Origin: Nocardioides mesophilus
Lineage (GTDB): Bacteria; Actinomycetota; Actinomycetes; Propionibacteriales; Nocardioidaceae
DNA: 64,000 bases
Direction: 5' to 3'
Assembly (NCBI RefSeq): GCF_014395785.1
Contig: NZ_CP060713.1
Coordinates: 1,454,501 to 1,518,500, forward strand
In this document: positions 1 through 9,062 of the stretch, piece by piece
Layout of the letters: the number at the start of each line of letters is the position of its first letter
How positions within the stretch are numbered: position 1 is the stretch's first letter
Made by a program: the position numbers and the translations under genes
Notes under the pieces: model-generated
Databases searched by the model: none
What the model was told of the DNA's origin: nothing
Seen by the model: only the letters and a program-made list of their open reading frames with translations

Positions 1-184
1 GTAGTGCGGTGGGGTTGGTCTTCGGTCGGCGGGACCGGGGCTCGAACGCGGCCTCGCCTTCGGCCTCGTAGCGGGCCTTGAGCTTGTAGACCCAGGCCCG
101 GCTCACGCCGTATCGGGTGGCGACCTCCGCCGGTCTCTGGTGGTCAACGAACAGGGCGGTCAGGACCAGGCGCGCCTTCGACAT
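1..184 (-). CDS. IS481-family transposase, N-terminal fragment (runs off the window)
   Basis: Reading the minus strand from the ATG at 184 gives an open frame that begins MSKARLVLTALFVDHQRPAE and continues through a helix-turn-helix (VATRYGVSRAWVYKLKARY, about residues 21-39) into a basic linker (FEPRSRRPKTNP). This is the characteristic start of IS481-type DDE transposases, in which the HTH binds the element ends; the catalytic DDE core would lie beyond base 1. Only about 61 codons are present, so it is not possible to say whether the copy is intact. Just upstream a 13-bp motif is repeated, consistent with the element's terminal region. IS481 is also close to other HTH-rve families, so the family call is good but not exact. 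Confidence 0.75.
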   Translation of the reverse strand, partial: MSKARLVLTALFVDHQRPAEVATRYGVSRAWVYKLKARYEAEGEAAFEPRSRRPKTNPTAL

Positions 185-206
185 GGCTGAGCATCGCCAC
201 GAGACA

Positions 207-258
207 GGTGTCGCCGATGTCTTGAGAGATGTGTCGCCGATGTCCTGATGGAACACAC
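207..258. repeat. Probable end region of the IS481-type element with 13-bp direct repeat
   Basis: TGTCGCCGATGTC occurs at 209-221 and again at 232-244, 23 bp apart, immediately upstream of the transposase start. Repeated short transposase-binding motifs close to the terminus are usual for IS481 elements. The outer boundary probably lies near 250-258 (TGTGTTCC read on the minus strand), but no target duplication can be tested because the other end lies outside the window. Confidence 0.45.
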
Positions 259-562
259 CACGGGGCCCACCCTGTGGCTGTGTCGCTCCGGTCGAGGGGT
301 GACGGCGCTCGTAGACGGACATGCGAAGGCGGACGAGCCGGGCGAGAGCGCCGCCTGAGTCGGTGGTGGCGCGCCGCTGTCTGCATGTCCGTGCACGCGT
401 CGCCCGCCCGAGACCGCAGCAGCGCTGCGCACGCGGTGCGGTCGGCATCCCGAGGCACCGGCGCCTCGCGGGCCTCCGGGTCATCCGCACCGGGGGATGC
501 GGCACGCCGCCCGGGTGCCCTGTCCTGGGTCGCAAGGTCTTCGTGAGGAGAGCGGCTTCGCC
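259..562. other. Intergenic region between IS end and arylsulfatase
   Basis: About 300 bp with no convincing gene. Open frames on both strands here are Arg/Ala/Ser-rich and look like GC-driven shadows. It should hold the promoter of the downstream sulfatase, and a GAGGAG ribosome-binding site lies at 545-550, but I see no clear -35/-10 pair. Confidence 0.4.
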
Positions 563-2913
563 ATGGCGCTGAGCGAGTACGACCCGGGATCGGCCTTCCC
601 CGGAACCATCGGCAGGACCGTCGACGAGTCGACGCCGGCCTGGCCGAGGCCGAAGCGTGCCACCCCGGGCACACCGAACGTGCTGATGATCGTCCTCGAC
701 GACACCGGCTTCGGGCAGCTCGGCTGCTACGGCAGCCCGATAGAGACACCGAACTTCGATGCGCTCGCCTCGGACGGGCTGCGCTACAACAACATGCACA
801 CCACGGCACTGTGCTCGCCGAGCCGCTCGTGCATCCTCACCGGGCGCAACCACCACAGCAACGGGATGGCGGCCATCACCGAGCTCGCCTCCGGCTACCC
901 CGGCTACAACGGCGTCGTCCCGTTCGAGAACGGCTTCCTCTCGGAGATGCTGCTCGGTCATGGCTACAGCACCTTCATGGTCGGCAAGTGGCACCTGACG
1001 CCCAGCAACCAGGAGACCGCCGCCGGGCCCTACGACCGCTGGCCGCTGGCCCGCGGCTTCGAGCGGTTCTACGGCTTCCTCGGCGGTGACACCAGCCAGT
1101 GGTATCCCGACCTGGTCTACGACAACCACCAGGTCACCCCACCGGCGACTCCTGAGGAGGGCTACCACCTCACCGAGGACCTGGTCGACAAGTCGATCGA
1201 GTTCATCGCCGACGCCAAGCAGGTCGATCCCGACAAGCCGTTCTTCCTCCACCTCTGCTTCGGGGCCACGCACGCGCCCCACCACGTCCCGAAGGAGTGG
1301 GCGGACAGGTACGCCGGCAAGTTCGACGACGGCTGGGACGCCTACCGCACGAAGGTCTTCGCCAAGCAGAAGGAGCTGGGGATCGTCCCGGCCGACGCCG
1401 AGCTGTCCCGGCAGGACCCGGACGTGCCGGACTGGGACGCCCAACCCGAGCCGGCGCGCCGGCTGTTCAGCCGCATGATGGAGGTCTTCGCCGGCTTCCT
1501 CAGCCACACCGACCACCACGTGGGCCGGCTGCTCGACTTCCTCCGCGAGCAGGGGCAGCTGGACAACACGATCGTGATGGTGGTCTCCGACAACGGCGCC
1601 AGCGCCGAGGGAGGGCCCACCGGCACGACCAACGAGGCCCAGTTCTTCAACAACGCGCAGGAGTCGCTCGAGGACAGCCTCAAGGTCATCGACGAGATCG
1701 GCGGCCCCAACCACTTCAACCACTACCCGTGGGGTTGGACCTGGGCCGGCAACACCCCGTTCCGGCGTTGGAAGCGGGAGACCTACCGCGGCGGTGCCTC
1801 CGACCCCTTCATCGTCTCGTGGCCGCAGGGCATCAAGGCCAAGGGCCAGGTACGGACGCAGTACGCCCACATCATCGACATGGTCCCGACCGTCCTCGAC
1901 CTGCTCGGGATCGAGCCGCCCGCCACCATCAGGGGCGTCACGCAGTCGCCGCTCCAGGGGGTGAGCCTCGCGCACACCCTCGACGACGCCGAGGCGGCCA
2001 GCACGCACCACACCCAGTACTTCGAGATGCTGGGTCACCGCGCGATCTACCACGACGGGTGGCGTGCCGTCTGCCCGTGGCCCGGGCCCTCGTTCACCGA
2101 GGCCGGCATGGGCTTCGGAGAGCCCATCTCGGCGGAGAAGCTGACCGAGCTGGACTCCCAGGGCTGGGAGCTCTACCACGTGGCCGAGGACTTCGCCGAG
2201 AACCACAACGTCGCCGAGCAGCATCGCGACAAGCTCATCGCGCTGATCGGCACCTGGTACGTCGAGGCAGGCAAGTACGGCGTCATGCCCGTCGACGGCA
2301 GCGGCCTGGCCCGCATGGCCGCCGAGAAGCCACTGGTGTCCGTGCCGCGGGAGCGCTACGCCTACCGGCCGAACACGCAGTCGATCCCGTTCTTCGCCGG
2401 CGCCCGCGTCTCAACCGACCGCACAGCATCACCGCGACCGTGGAGCTGCCGGACGGAGGGGCCGAGGGGGTGCTGCTCTGCCAAGGTACGGCGGCCGGCG
2501 GGTACTCGCTCTTCCTCAAGAACGGCAGGCTGCACTACGTCCACAACTACCTGGGCCGCAGCCTGCACCGCGTCACCACACCGGAGCCCCTTCCACCCGG
2601 CGCCCACGAGCTGCGCTTCGAGTTCGAACCGACCGGCGAGCCGGACCTGCCGAACGGCCGGGGCACTCCCGGGCGGATGCAGCTCTACGTCGACGGCAAC
2701 CTGGTCGCCGAGGAGCAGGCCCCGGTCACCATCCCCTTCGCGATCAACCCGGGTGCGCTCAGCTGCGGGCACAACCCGGGCTCCCCGGTGACCCCGGACT
2801 ACGGCTCACCGTTCCGGTTCACCGGGACGCTGCGCGAGGTCGTCATCGACGTCTCCGGTGACCTCATCACCGACAGCGAGAGCGAGGTACGCATCGCCAT
2901 GGCGCGCCAGTAG
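563..2913 (+). pseudogene. Arylsulfatase, broken by a one-base frameshift near 2410
   Basis: Type I sulfatase (alkaline-phosphatase superfamily) that would hydrolyse sulfate esters. From the ATG at 563 (GAGGAG 12 bp upstream) the frame has the metal-binding LDDTGFG (D46, D47) and the sulfatase signature C84-SPSRSCILTG, whose Cys is converted to formylglycine. The frame leaves the family near residue 617; the next frame resumes with LNRPHSITATVELPDGG and runs through a beta-rich C-terminal domain to the TAG at 2913. Restoring one C in CGTCTCAACC at about 2408-2416 joins the two into a protein of about 783 residues, the normal size for this subfamily. The lesion may be a real mutation or a sequencing error; the intact codon usage on both sides argues that decay, if real, is recent. 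Formylglycine formation would need an FGE elsewhere in the genome. Confidence 0.85.
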
Positions 2914-2967
2914 AACCCCCTGGCCAGGTCGCCGTGCGCCCTCAGGTGCGCGGCGACCCGTGCGCGC

Positions 2968-3420
2968 CTACCTCAGCTCGACGCCGACGACACCGACGAG
3001 GTGACGGCACATCCCCGGCAGGCTCAGCTCGGTCCAACGAAGGTCGGCGAGGAACCCCACGACCCGTGGCACCCGTGCGTCGTCGCGCCCAGCCGGCTCC
3101 AGCCGGTCCCACGGGCCCACCGCCGCCCCGTGCACCCCGGAAAGCGCGGCTGCCAGCTCGACCCTGTCGCGGGCGGCAAGGCCGAACCGCGCCAGCAGCT
3201 CCGGAGTGAAGCCTCGCCACGGGTACGGCGCCAGCGCGGTCGTCAGGGCCGCGACGACCGCCTCGTCGCTCGGCGTTCCGGCGCTCACGTCCTCGTCCGC
3301 GCAGTCGTCATCAGAGGTGGAGTACCCGACCTCGACGCGGGCGAAACCGCCTCCCCGCAGCAGACGGCGTTCGGCAACGCCAAGCTCGACAGCCTTCCCG
3401 CCCCTGCAGACACCCGGCAC
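2968..3420 (-). CDS. Hypothetical protein, about 150 aa
   Basis: Not recognised. The minus-strand frame has the G/C third-position bias of real genes here and the unforced middle section YSTSDDDCADEDVSAGTPSD, an acidic stretch, followed by a helical region ending in LSLPGMCRHLVGVVGVELR. The GTG at 3420 is the furthest upstream start; a later start is possible because the first 30 residues are Arg/Gly-rich. No signal peptide or membrane segment is visible. It is convergent with the sulfatase and divergent from the ECF sigma gene, so it is probably transcribed alone. It could also be a remnant of a longer gene. Confidence 0.45.
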   Translation of the reverse strand: MPGVCRGGKAVELGVAERRLLRGGGFARVEVGYSTSDDDCADEDVSAGTPSDEAVVAALTTALAPYPWRGFTPELLARFGLAARDRVELAAALSGVHGAAVGPWDRLEPAGRDDARVPRVVGFLADLRWTELSLPGMCRHLVGVVGVELR

Positions 3421-3493
3421 GGATCACCGCTCGTTCACGAGGTCACGCGACCGATTGCGACACACTTGCCCGGGTGGCGGACAGGTGGGGGAC

Positions 3494-4060
3494 ATGAGTG
3501 ATCCTTCGCGGGCTCCTGATCCGGAGCACACCTTCACGACGCTGTACGAGGCGGTCTACGGCGACCTCGTACGTTTCGTCCAACGTCGCACCCACGCGCC
3601 CTGTGCGGAGGACGTGGTCGCAGACGCGCTCATGGTCGTGTGGCGGCGGCTCGACGAGGTGCCGGAAGCCCCCGAGGACGCCCGGGCGTGGATCTTCGGG
3701 ATCACCCGGAACATCCTGCTCAACGAGCAACGCGGTGAGCGGCGAGGTCGCGCGCTGAGGGTGCGCCTCGCCGACACCGCGACCGGTTCGCTGGCCGACC
3801 CCGAGGCGGAGGGGGTGGTGAGCCGTGTGGACCTGACCCGAGCATGGCTCCTTCTCTCCGCCGTTCACCAGGAGGCGCTCACCCTCGCTGTCTTCGAGGG
3901 ACTGCGGGCCCCGCAGGCAGCCGCCGTGCTGGGCATCTCGCCCGTTGCCTTCCGGCTGCGCGTGAGCCGGGCACGTCGAGCGCTCCGACTCCACCTCCAC
4001 CACCAACCGCAAGCGGTCGGCCTGTGCGCCGACGCCCCAGAGAGGTCCCTCCGGTCATGA
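3494..4060 (+). CDS. ECF-type RNA polymerase sigma factor
   Basis: Alternative sigma factor of the extracytoplasmic-function class, 188 residues. Region 2 (about residues 15-85) includes VRFVQRRTHAPCAEDVVADA and the promoter-melting segment VVWRRLDEVPEAPEDARAWI; region 4 (about 125-180) has the helix-turn-helix APQAAAVLGISPVAFRLRVS followed by RARRALRLH. The ATG at 3494 follows a GGGGG stretch. The stop overlaps the start of the next gene (ATGA), so the two are co-translated. In this arrangement the partner is usually the anti-sigma factor or regulated membrane protein. Which ECF subgroup it belongs to cannot be decided by eye. Confidence 0.9.
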   Translation: MSDPSRAPDPEHTFTTLYEAVYGDLVRFVQRRTHAPCAEDVVADALMVVWRRLDEVPEAPEDARAWIFGITRNILLNEQRGERRGRALRVRLADTATGSLADPEAEGVVSRVDLTRAWLLLSAVHQEALTLAVFEGLRAPQAAAVLGISPVAFRLRVSRARRALRLHLHHQPQAVGLCADAPERSLRS

Positions 4061-4899
4061 CCCGCATCCACGACATCGACACCGCCTTGACGACCCTCGA
4101 CGTAGCCGACCCCGACGTCGACCCCGCCGGCCCCCGGGCCCGCGCCGACCTGCAGCGCATCCTCGCCACCACCCGGCCTGCCCTGCCTGCGCCAGCGGAC
4201 CGGCATCGCCGGTCCGCTGCCGGAGGGCGCCGTGGTCCCGGACGCGCGGCCCACGGCGCCCGCAGGTTCGCACTGGCCGGTGGGGTGCTCGCCACAGTGG
4301 CCGGAGGCATCGTGGCGCTCCCGGCACTCACCGGCGGAGACCAGGCCTTCGCCAGCTGGACCCAAGCCCCGCACGGCATGACGGCGACGCAACGTGCTGA
4401 CGCCGTCGACGGCTGTCGCCGGACACAGGAGGACGCGGGTGAGGGCACGTACGCCGACGAGCTGAGGGGCGCCGAGGTCGCCGTCGCGGAACGACGCGGC
4501 GTGTGGACCACCGTGGTCCTCGCCGGCAGCGACGGGTTCTCCGCCCTGTGCATCTCCGACGACTCCGCCCACCTGTTCGCCAGGGACGCGATCGGCTCGA
4601 TCGGCACACCCACCGGCTACGCAGCGCCCGGGCCACGAGAGCTGGTCGCGACGGACCTGGGCACCGGCAGCATGGACGCCGGCGACCTGTCGATGGCCGT
4701 CGGCAGCGCCGGCTCCGCCGTCGCCGGGGTGACCTACCACAGCCAGATCCACGGCGACGTCGTCGCGACGGTGTCCCACGGACGCTTCGCGCTCTGGCTG
4801 CCCGGAGACGAGCTGGAGGACGCCTCGGCGGATAACCCCGTCGAGGTCGAGGTGACCTATGACGATGGCAGCACCGGCACGAGCAAGCTGACCCTGTGA
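4057..4899 (+). CDS. Membrane-anchored protein encoded with the ECF sigma factor
   Basis: 280 residues. A cytoplasmic N-terminus of about 70 residues (TRIHDIDTALTTLDVADPDV, then a basic stretch) is followed by one membrane segment at about 71-92 (FALAGGVLATVAGGIVALPA) and an extracellular domain of about 190 residues with two Cys (in VDGCRRTQ and ALCISDD) that could form a disulfide. No HxxxCxxC zinc anti-sigma motif is present in the N-terminal part, so it is not a classical ZAS anti-sigma factor. The ATGA overlap with the sigma gene makes a functional partnership likely; whether it holds the sigma factor or is simply its target is not visible. Confidence 0.8.
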   Translation: MTRIHDIDTALTTLDVADPDVDPAGPRARADLQRILATTRPALPAPADRHRRSAAGGRRGPGRAAHGARRFALAGGVLATVAGGIVALPALTGGDQAFASWTQAPHGMTATQRADAVDGCRRTQEDAGEGTYADELRGAEVAVAERRGVWTTVVLAGSDGFSALCISDDSAHLFARDAIGSIGTPTGYAAPGPRELVATDLGTGSMDAGDLSMAVGSAGSAVAGVTYHSQIHGDVVATVSHGRFALWLPGDELEDASADNPVEVEVTYDDGSTGTSKLTL

Positions 4900-4982
4900 C
4901 CCTCTGACCCGACAGCCCCCCGTGACCGGGCCGGTGCGGTCGGGCGCCGGCGACGTCGTGCGGCCGGCTGCTGCAGGAAGGC

Positions 4983-5825
4983 TCAGACCGCGCCCCGCCG
5001 GTCCTCGTCGTCACCGGGAAGCACCGGCCGGTCAAGGGTCCCCTGCGCCGCTACCGCGCCGCCCAGGTCCGCGGGGCCCCGGAGCACCAGCGCGAAGGCC
5101 ACAGCGACGGCGGCACCGAGCACCGGTCCGACGACGTACACCCACAGGTGCGAGAAGTCGCCGGTCACCAGGTTCGGGCCGAGGCTGCGGGCGGGGTTCA
5201 TGGAGGCGCCGCTGACCGGGCTCGCCCACAGCCCGGCCAGGGCGATGTAGCCGCCGACGCCGAGGGCGGAGAGCGGGCCGACGTTCTGCGACCGCGAGGC
5301 GGTGCCCATGATCACGCTGAACAGACCGAGGGTGAGGACCAGCTCGATCAGCATCGCCTGCAGGTCCCCGACCCCGGCGCCCGGCTCGGTCGCGCCGAGT
5401 TCGCCCACCTCGCCGAGGACCGCCCGCAGGAACACCACCGCGAGCGTCGCCCCCACCACCTCCGCGAGGAGGTAGCCGGGCACGCGACGCCACGGGAAGT
5501 CGCCGCGCAGCGCGAAGCCCAGGGTGACCGCCGGATTCAGGTGCGCGCCGCTGACCGCCCCCATGAACAAGATGATCGCCATCACCATCAGGCCGGGCGC
5601 GGTGACGGCGGCGCTCCGCGACACCTGACCGTCGCTGAGCTCGCCGACCACCACTCCGCCAGCGGCGACCAGCACCAGGAAGAAGGTGCCGAGCACCTCC
5701 GCGAACAGCCGGCGCCACTCCCGGCGCGGATCCTCGAAGGCCCGCCGCACCGGCCCGATCTCGACCGGCTCCGCGCCGCCACGGCTGCCGTTGCCGCGCC
5801 CGCGGCCGGCCGATGACGAGAGCAT
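4983..5825 (-). CDS. MIP-family aquaporin
   Basis: Membrane channel of the aquaporin/glycerol facilitator family, 280 residues. Both half-helix signatures are present: HLNPAVTLGF in the first half and SMNPARSLGP in the second, embedded in six hydrophobic segments. It therefore conducts water and possibly small neutral solutes; the selectivity filter cannot be assigned with certainty. The ATG at 5825 gives a basic, glycine-rich N-terminal tail of about 35 residues before the family begins (EWRRLFAEVLGTFFLVLVAA); a longer frame upstream is low-complexity and was not used. It diverges from the amino-acid permease across about 190 bp. Confidence 0.9.
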   Translation of the reverse strand: MLSSSAGRGRGNGSRGGAEPVEIGPVRRAFEDPRREWRRLFAEVLGTFFLVLVAAGGVVVGELSDGQVSRSAAVTAPGLMVMAIILFMGAVSGAHLNPAVTLGFALRGDFPWRRVPGYLLAEVVGATLAVVFLRAVLGEVGELGATEPGAGVGDLQAMLIELVLTLGLFSVIMGTASRSQNVGPLSALGVGGYIALAGLWASPVSGASMNPARSLGPNLVTGDFSHLWVYVVGPVLGAAVAVAFALVLRGPADLGGAVAAQGTLDRPVLPGDDEDRRGAV

Positions 5826-6018
5826 CCCTCGCCCCCTCCCGCCGAGCGGACCGACCGTCCGGTCTCCGGTCCGGACAGGATCCAGCGTCCCACGCACGCC
5901 GCCGGGACGAGGCCCGATTCGCGATCCAGAGCCCCGGCCCCTGCCGCCCACCGACCCGCGACCGACCGACGTGAGCGTCGCCACGTTAGGTCGCCGACGG
6001 GCGGGGTACACCCCGCGG

Positions 6019-7512
6019 GTGAACCTGACCCGCACCAAGTCGGTCGAGGACATCCTCGCCCACACCGCCGAGCCCGCCGCCGACGAAGCCACCTCGACGA
6101 CCCGGCTGCGTCGCCGGCTGGGGCCCTTCGACCTGATGGGCTTCGGCATCGGGATCGTGATCGGCACCGGCATCTTCACCCTCACCGGCGTGGCGGCCAA
6201 GGACTCCGCCGGGCCGGGCGTGGTGATCTCCTTCGCCCTGGCCGGCTTCGTGAGCCTGCTCGCGGCGCTCTGCTACGCCGAGCTCTCCTCGGCGGTGCCG
6301 ACGGCCGGTTCGGCCTACACCTACGCCTACGCGACCATCGGCGAGATCTTCGCGTGGATCATCGGCTGGGACCTGATCCTGGAGTTCGCACTGGGTGCCG
6401 CCGTCGTGGCCCGCGGCTGGTCCGGCTACCTGGCCGAGCTCGTCGACTCGCTTCCGGCGAGCCTGTTCGGCGAGAGCGCGACGGTGAACCTCGGCGCGCT
6501 CGGCATCACCCTGGTGCTCGGGGTGGTGGCCTATGTCGGCATCCGGGAGTCCAAGTGGGTGACGAACGTCCTGGTGGTGGTCAAGGTGCTGGTCTGCCTG
6601 TTCGTGATCGTGGCCGGCGCGTTCTTCGTCAAGGCGAGCAACTGGGCCCCGTTCATCCCGGGCGCGGAGGCGCCGCGGGAGTCCACCAGCGGGCTCACCC
6701 AGCCGCTGTGGCAGGCGCTGGTCGGGGTCGAGCCGTCGGTCTACGGGATGGCCGGCGTGCTCTCCGCGGCCGCCATCGTGTTCTTCTCCTACACCGGCTT
6801 CGAGGCGGTCGCGAACCTCGGCGAGGAGACCCGCAACCCCAAGCGCGACCTGCCGCTCGGGCTGCTCGGCACGTTGCTGATCTGCACCTTCCTCTACGTC
6901 GGTGTCTCCGCGGTGCTCACCGGGATGGTGAACTACACCGACATCAACGAGGGCGCGCCGATCTCCTCGGCGTTCGAGGACGTCGGCCTCGGCTGGGCGG
7001 CCACCTTGGTGGGCATCGCCGCTCTCGCCGGGCTGACCTCGGTGATCCTGGTCGACCTCGTCGCGATGGGCCGGATCGGCTTCGCGATGGCCCGCGACGG
7101 GCTGCTGCCGAAGGGGCTGGCCAAGGTCCACCCCAAGCACGGCACCCCCAGCCTGATCACGCTCTTCACGGTCGCGCTGGTCGCGGTGCTGGCGGCCTTC
7201 GTGCCGCTGACGGCGCTCGCGGAGATGGTCAGCATCGGCACGCTCTTCGCGTTCACGATCGTCTCCCTCGCGGTGCCGGTGCTGCGCCGTACCCGTCCTG
7301 AGCTGCCGCGTCCGTTCCGCACCCCGTTCTCCCCGGTGCTGCCGATCCTGTCGGCAGTGCTGTGCGTGGCGCTGATGGGCAACCTCTCGATCGAGACTTG
7401 GATCCGCTTCGCGGTGTGGATGGCGCTCGGGCTCGTCCTCTACTTCACGTACGGCGCCCGTCGCGGTCGCCTCGCGCAGCAGGAGGCGCAGGCGCAGCCG
7501 GCGTCGCGCTGA
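6019..7512 (+). CDS. APC-family amino acid permease
   Basis: Secondary transporter of the amino acid-polyamine-organocation superfamily, 497 residues, about 12-14 membrane segments. The N-terminus MNLTRTKSVEDILA and the first helix FGIGIVIGTGIFTLTGVAA match the cationic amino-acid transporter (CAT/YfnA) branch, with the helix-breaking GTGIF substrate-binding motif. The GTG at 6019 was chosen because homologues start at this NLxRTKSVE sequence; another GTG at 5971 is in frame. The C-terminus ends soon after the last helix. Probably imports branched-chain or cationic amino acids; the exact substrate cannot be read from sequence. Confidence 0.9.
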   Translation: MNLTRTKSVEDILAHTAEPAADEATSTTRLRRRLGPFDLMGFGIGIVIGTGIFTLTGVAAKDSAGPGVVISFALAGFVSLLAALCYAELSSAVPTAGSAYTYAYATIGEIFAWIIGWDLILEFALGAAVVARGWSGYLAELVDSLPASLFGESATVNLGALGITLVLGVVAYVGIRESKWVTNVLVVVKVLVCLFVIVAGAFFVKASNWAPFIPGAEAPRESTSGLTQPLWQALVGVEPSVYGMAGVLSAAAIVFFSYTGFEAVANLGEETRNPKRDLPLGLLGTLLICTFLYVGVSAVLTGMVNYTDINEGAPISSAFEDVGLGWAATLVGIAALAGLTSVILVDLVAMGRIGFAMARDGLLPKGLAKVHPKHGTPSLITLFTVALVAVLAAFVPLTALAEMVSIGTLFAFTIVSLAVPVLRRTRPELPRPFRTPFSPVLPILSAVLCVALMGNLSIETWIRFAVWMALGLVLYFTYGARRGRLAQQEAQAQPASR

Positions 7513-7524
7513 CCTGCCGCCGGC

Positions 7525-8076
7525 TCAGGACTCCGCCTCGAAACCGCCGAGCGTCCGCAGGCAGTCCACGCCGAGCGCTGCGCGGTCGGCGAACGCACAC
7601 ACCAGCGCCTCGTCGTCCTCACTGAACGGCCGGTCGTTGACCAACCGGATCACGATGACCCCACCGAGCAGCTGCCCGCGAGCGATCATCGGCGCGGCCA
7701 GCACCGCCCGGATCGGGTACTGCGCCAGGAAGCCCAGCCGCGTCGCGGGGGTCTCCGGTGGCGGGTCCCCGGCGGCCAGCTCCCACCGCTGCGGCGTGCG
7801 CTCCGCCATCACCCGCTGCCAGATCCCGCTGCTGCCGACCTCCGTCGTCTCCTCCATCGCGGCCAGCAGCGCGGCCTGCACCTCGACGTCGGGATGGTGG
7901 GCCGCCAACGGCACTAGCCGACGGCCGTCCGCGGAGAGCCCCCGGAGCGCCACCGCGTCAGCCGTCACGACGGCGAGCTCCTCGACCAGCACGTCGAGGA
8001 GGTCGCGCAACCCGTCCCGGAGCCGGCGATCGACACGGTTCACGAGCCACAGCCGCGCGGCGCTCGCTCCCTCCAC
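7525..8076 (-). CDS. GAF-domain protein
   Basis: 183 residues making up little more than one GAF sensory fold: an N-terminal helix (LRDGLRDLLDVLVEELAVVT), the central sheet with IRAVLAAPMIARGQLLGGVI, and the C-terminal helix FSEDDEALVCAFADRAALGV. No output domain (kinase, ANTAR, GGDEF) follows, so it is either a stand-alone ligand sensor or a partner protein. It converges on the permease gene (12 bp between stops) and diverges from the MDMPI-like gene. The ligand is unknown. Confidence 0.8.
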   Translation of the reverse strand: MEGASAARLWLVNRVDRRLRDGLRDLLDVLVEELAVVTADAVALRGLSADGRRLVPLAAHHPDVEVQAALLAAMEETTEVGSSGIWQRVMAERTPQRWELAAGDPPPETPATRLGFLAQYPIRAVLAAPMIARGQLLGGVIVIRLVNDRPFSEDDEALVCAFADRAALGVDCLRTLGGFEAES

Positions 8077-8312
8077 GCGCCACCCCCTTCGGACCCCGCG
8101 GTCCGGGCCCCGCTCGGCAGGGTCGCGACCCCGCCGGGGTGCCGTTCGGACCGTCGTCGCCTCCCCCGCGCCGATCAGTCAAGGGGAGGCTACTGCGGAA
8201 CGCCGGCGGACGACGCCCCATTTTCCCAAAGTCAGCTCCGGGGGCCGGAGTGCCCTCGCGCGGGTGGCCGCCGGTGCCTACGCTGGCCGTGACCCGCCCC
8301 GAGGAGGCCCCC

Positions 8313-9044
8313 GTGGACATCGAGCAGTCGAGCCGGCAGTCGATCGCGCTGCCGAACCTGGTGGAGATGGTGACCGCGTCGACGCGCTACCTCGGCGCCC
8401 TCAGCGACCTCACCGACGACGACGTACGCGCACCGTCGCTGCTGCCCGGCTGGACCCGCGGGCACGTCATCACCCACCTGGCTCGCAACGCCGACGGGCT
8501 GTGCCGGCTGCTGCACTGGGCGGAGACCGGCGAGGTGCAGTTCATGTACGACTCCGCGGAGCAGCGCGACGCCGACATCGAGGCCGGCGCCGGCCGGTCC
8601 GCGCACGACCTGCGCGTCGACGCCTCCGCCTCGGCCGGCCGCTTCCTCCAGGCGATCAACGAGCTCGACGTGCGCCACGAGGACAACCCGGTCGCGCGCC
8701 GGCCCGGTGACGCGAGCTTCCCGGCCCGGGAGATCCCCACGCACCGGCTCGTCGAGCTGCAGGTGCACCACGCAGACCTCGGGATCGGCTACACCCCCGA
8801 GCACTGGCCGGCGGGGTTCTGCGACGTGCTGCTCTCGCTGGTGGTGCCGGACCGCGCCGCGGGACCGTCCATGCTCCTCCGCGCCACCGACGGCGCCGGC
8901 CTGTGGCAGTACGGCGAAGCGGGGGACGGCCCGACCGTCGAGGGGCGTGCCTGCGACCTGGCGTGGTGGGCGATCGGCCGCGGCGACGGCTCCGGGCTGA
9001 CGTCCTCCTCCGGGGAGCTGCCGGCCCTGAGCCGCTGGCGCTGA
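8313..9044 (+). CDS. Maleylpyruvate isomerase family (mycothiol-dependent, DinB-fold) enzyme
   Basis: 243 residues. The four-helix MDMPI_N domain fills about residues 10-155 with the usual metal-ligand positions: the His in LLPGWTRGHVITHLARNADG and the Glu/His in THRLVELQVHHADLGIGY. A smaller C-terminal domain ends with the CDLAWWAIGRGDGSGL box of mycothiol-dependent members. The GTG at 8313 sits 5 bp after GAGGAGG. The family transfers or uses mycothiol in detoxification and isomerisation; the substrate is unknown. A mycothione reductase gene at 31.1 kb is consistent with a mycothiol-producing host. Confidence 0.85.
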   Translation: MDIEQSSRQSIALPNLVEMVTASTRYLGALSDLTDDDVRAPSLLPGWTRGHVITHLARNADGLCRLLHWAETGEVQFMYDSAEQRDADIEAGAGRSAHDLRVDASASAGRFLQAINELDVRHEDNPVARRPGDASFPAREIPTHRLVELQVHHADLGIGYTPEHWPAGFCDVLLSLVVPDRAAGPSMLLRATDGAGLWQYGEAGDGPTVEGRACDLAWWAIGRGDGSGLTSSSGELPALSRWR

Positions 9045-9062
9045 GGCCGCACCGGCCGGCGG

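Noticed and set aside
7758-8312. Upstream extension of the MDMPI-like gene
   Set aside because: The extension is Pro/Arg/Ala-rich, antisense to the GAF gene, and a strong GAGGAGG lies 5 bp before the GTG at 8313.
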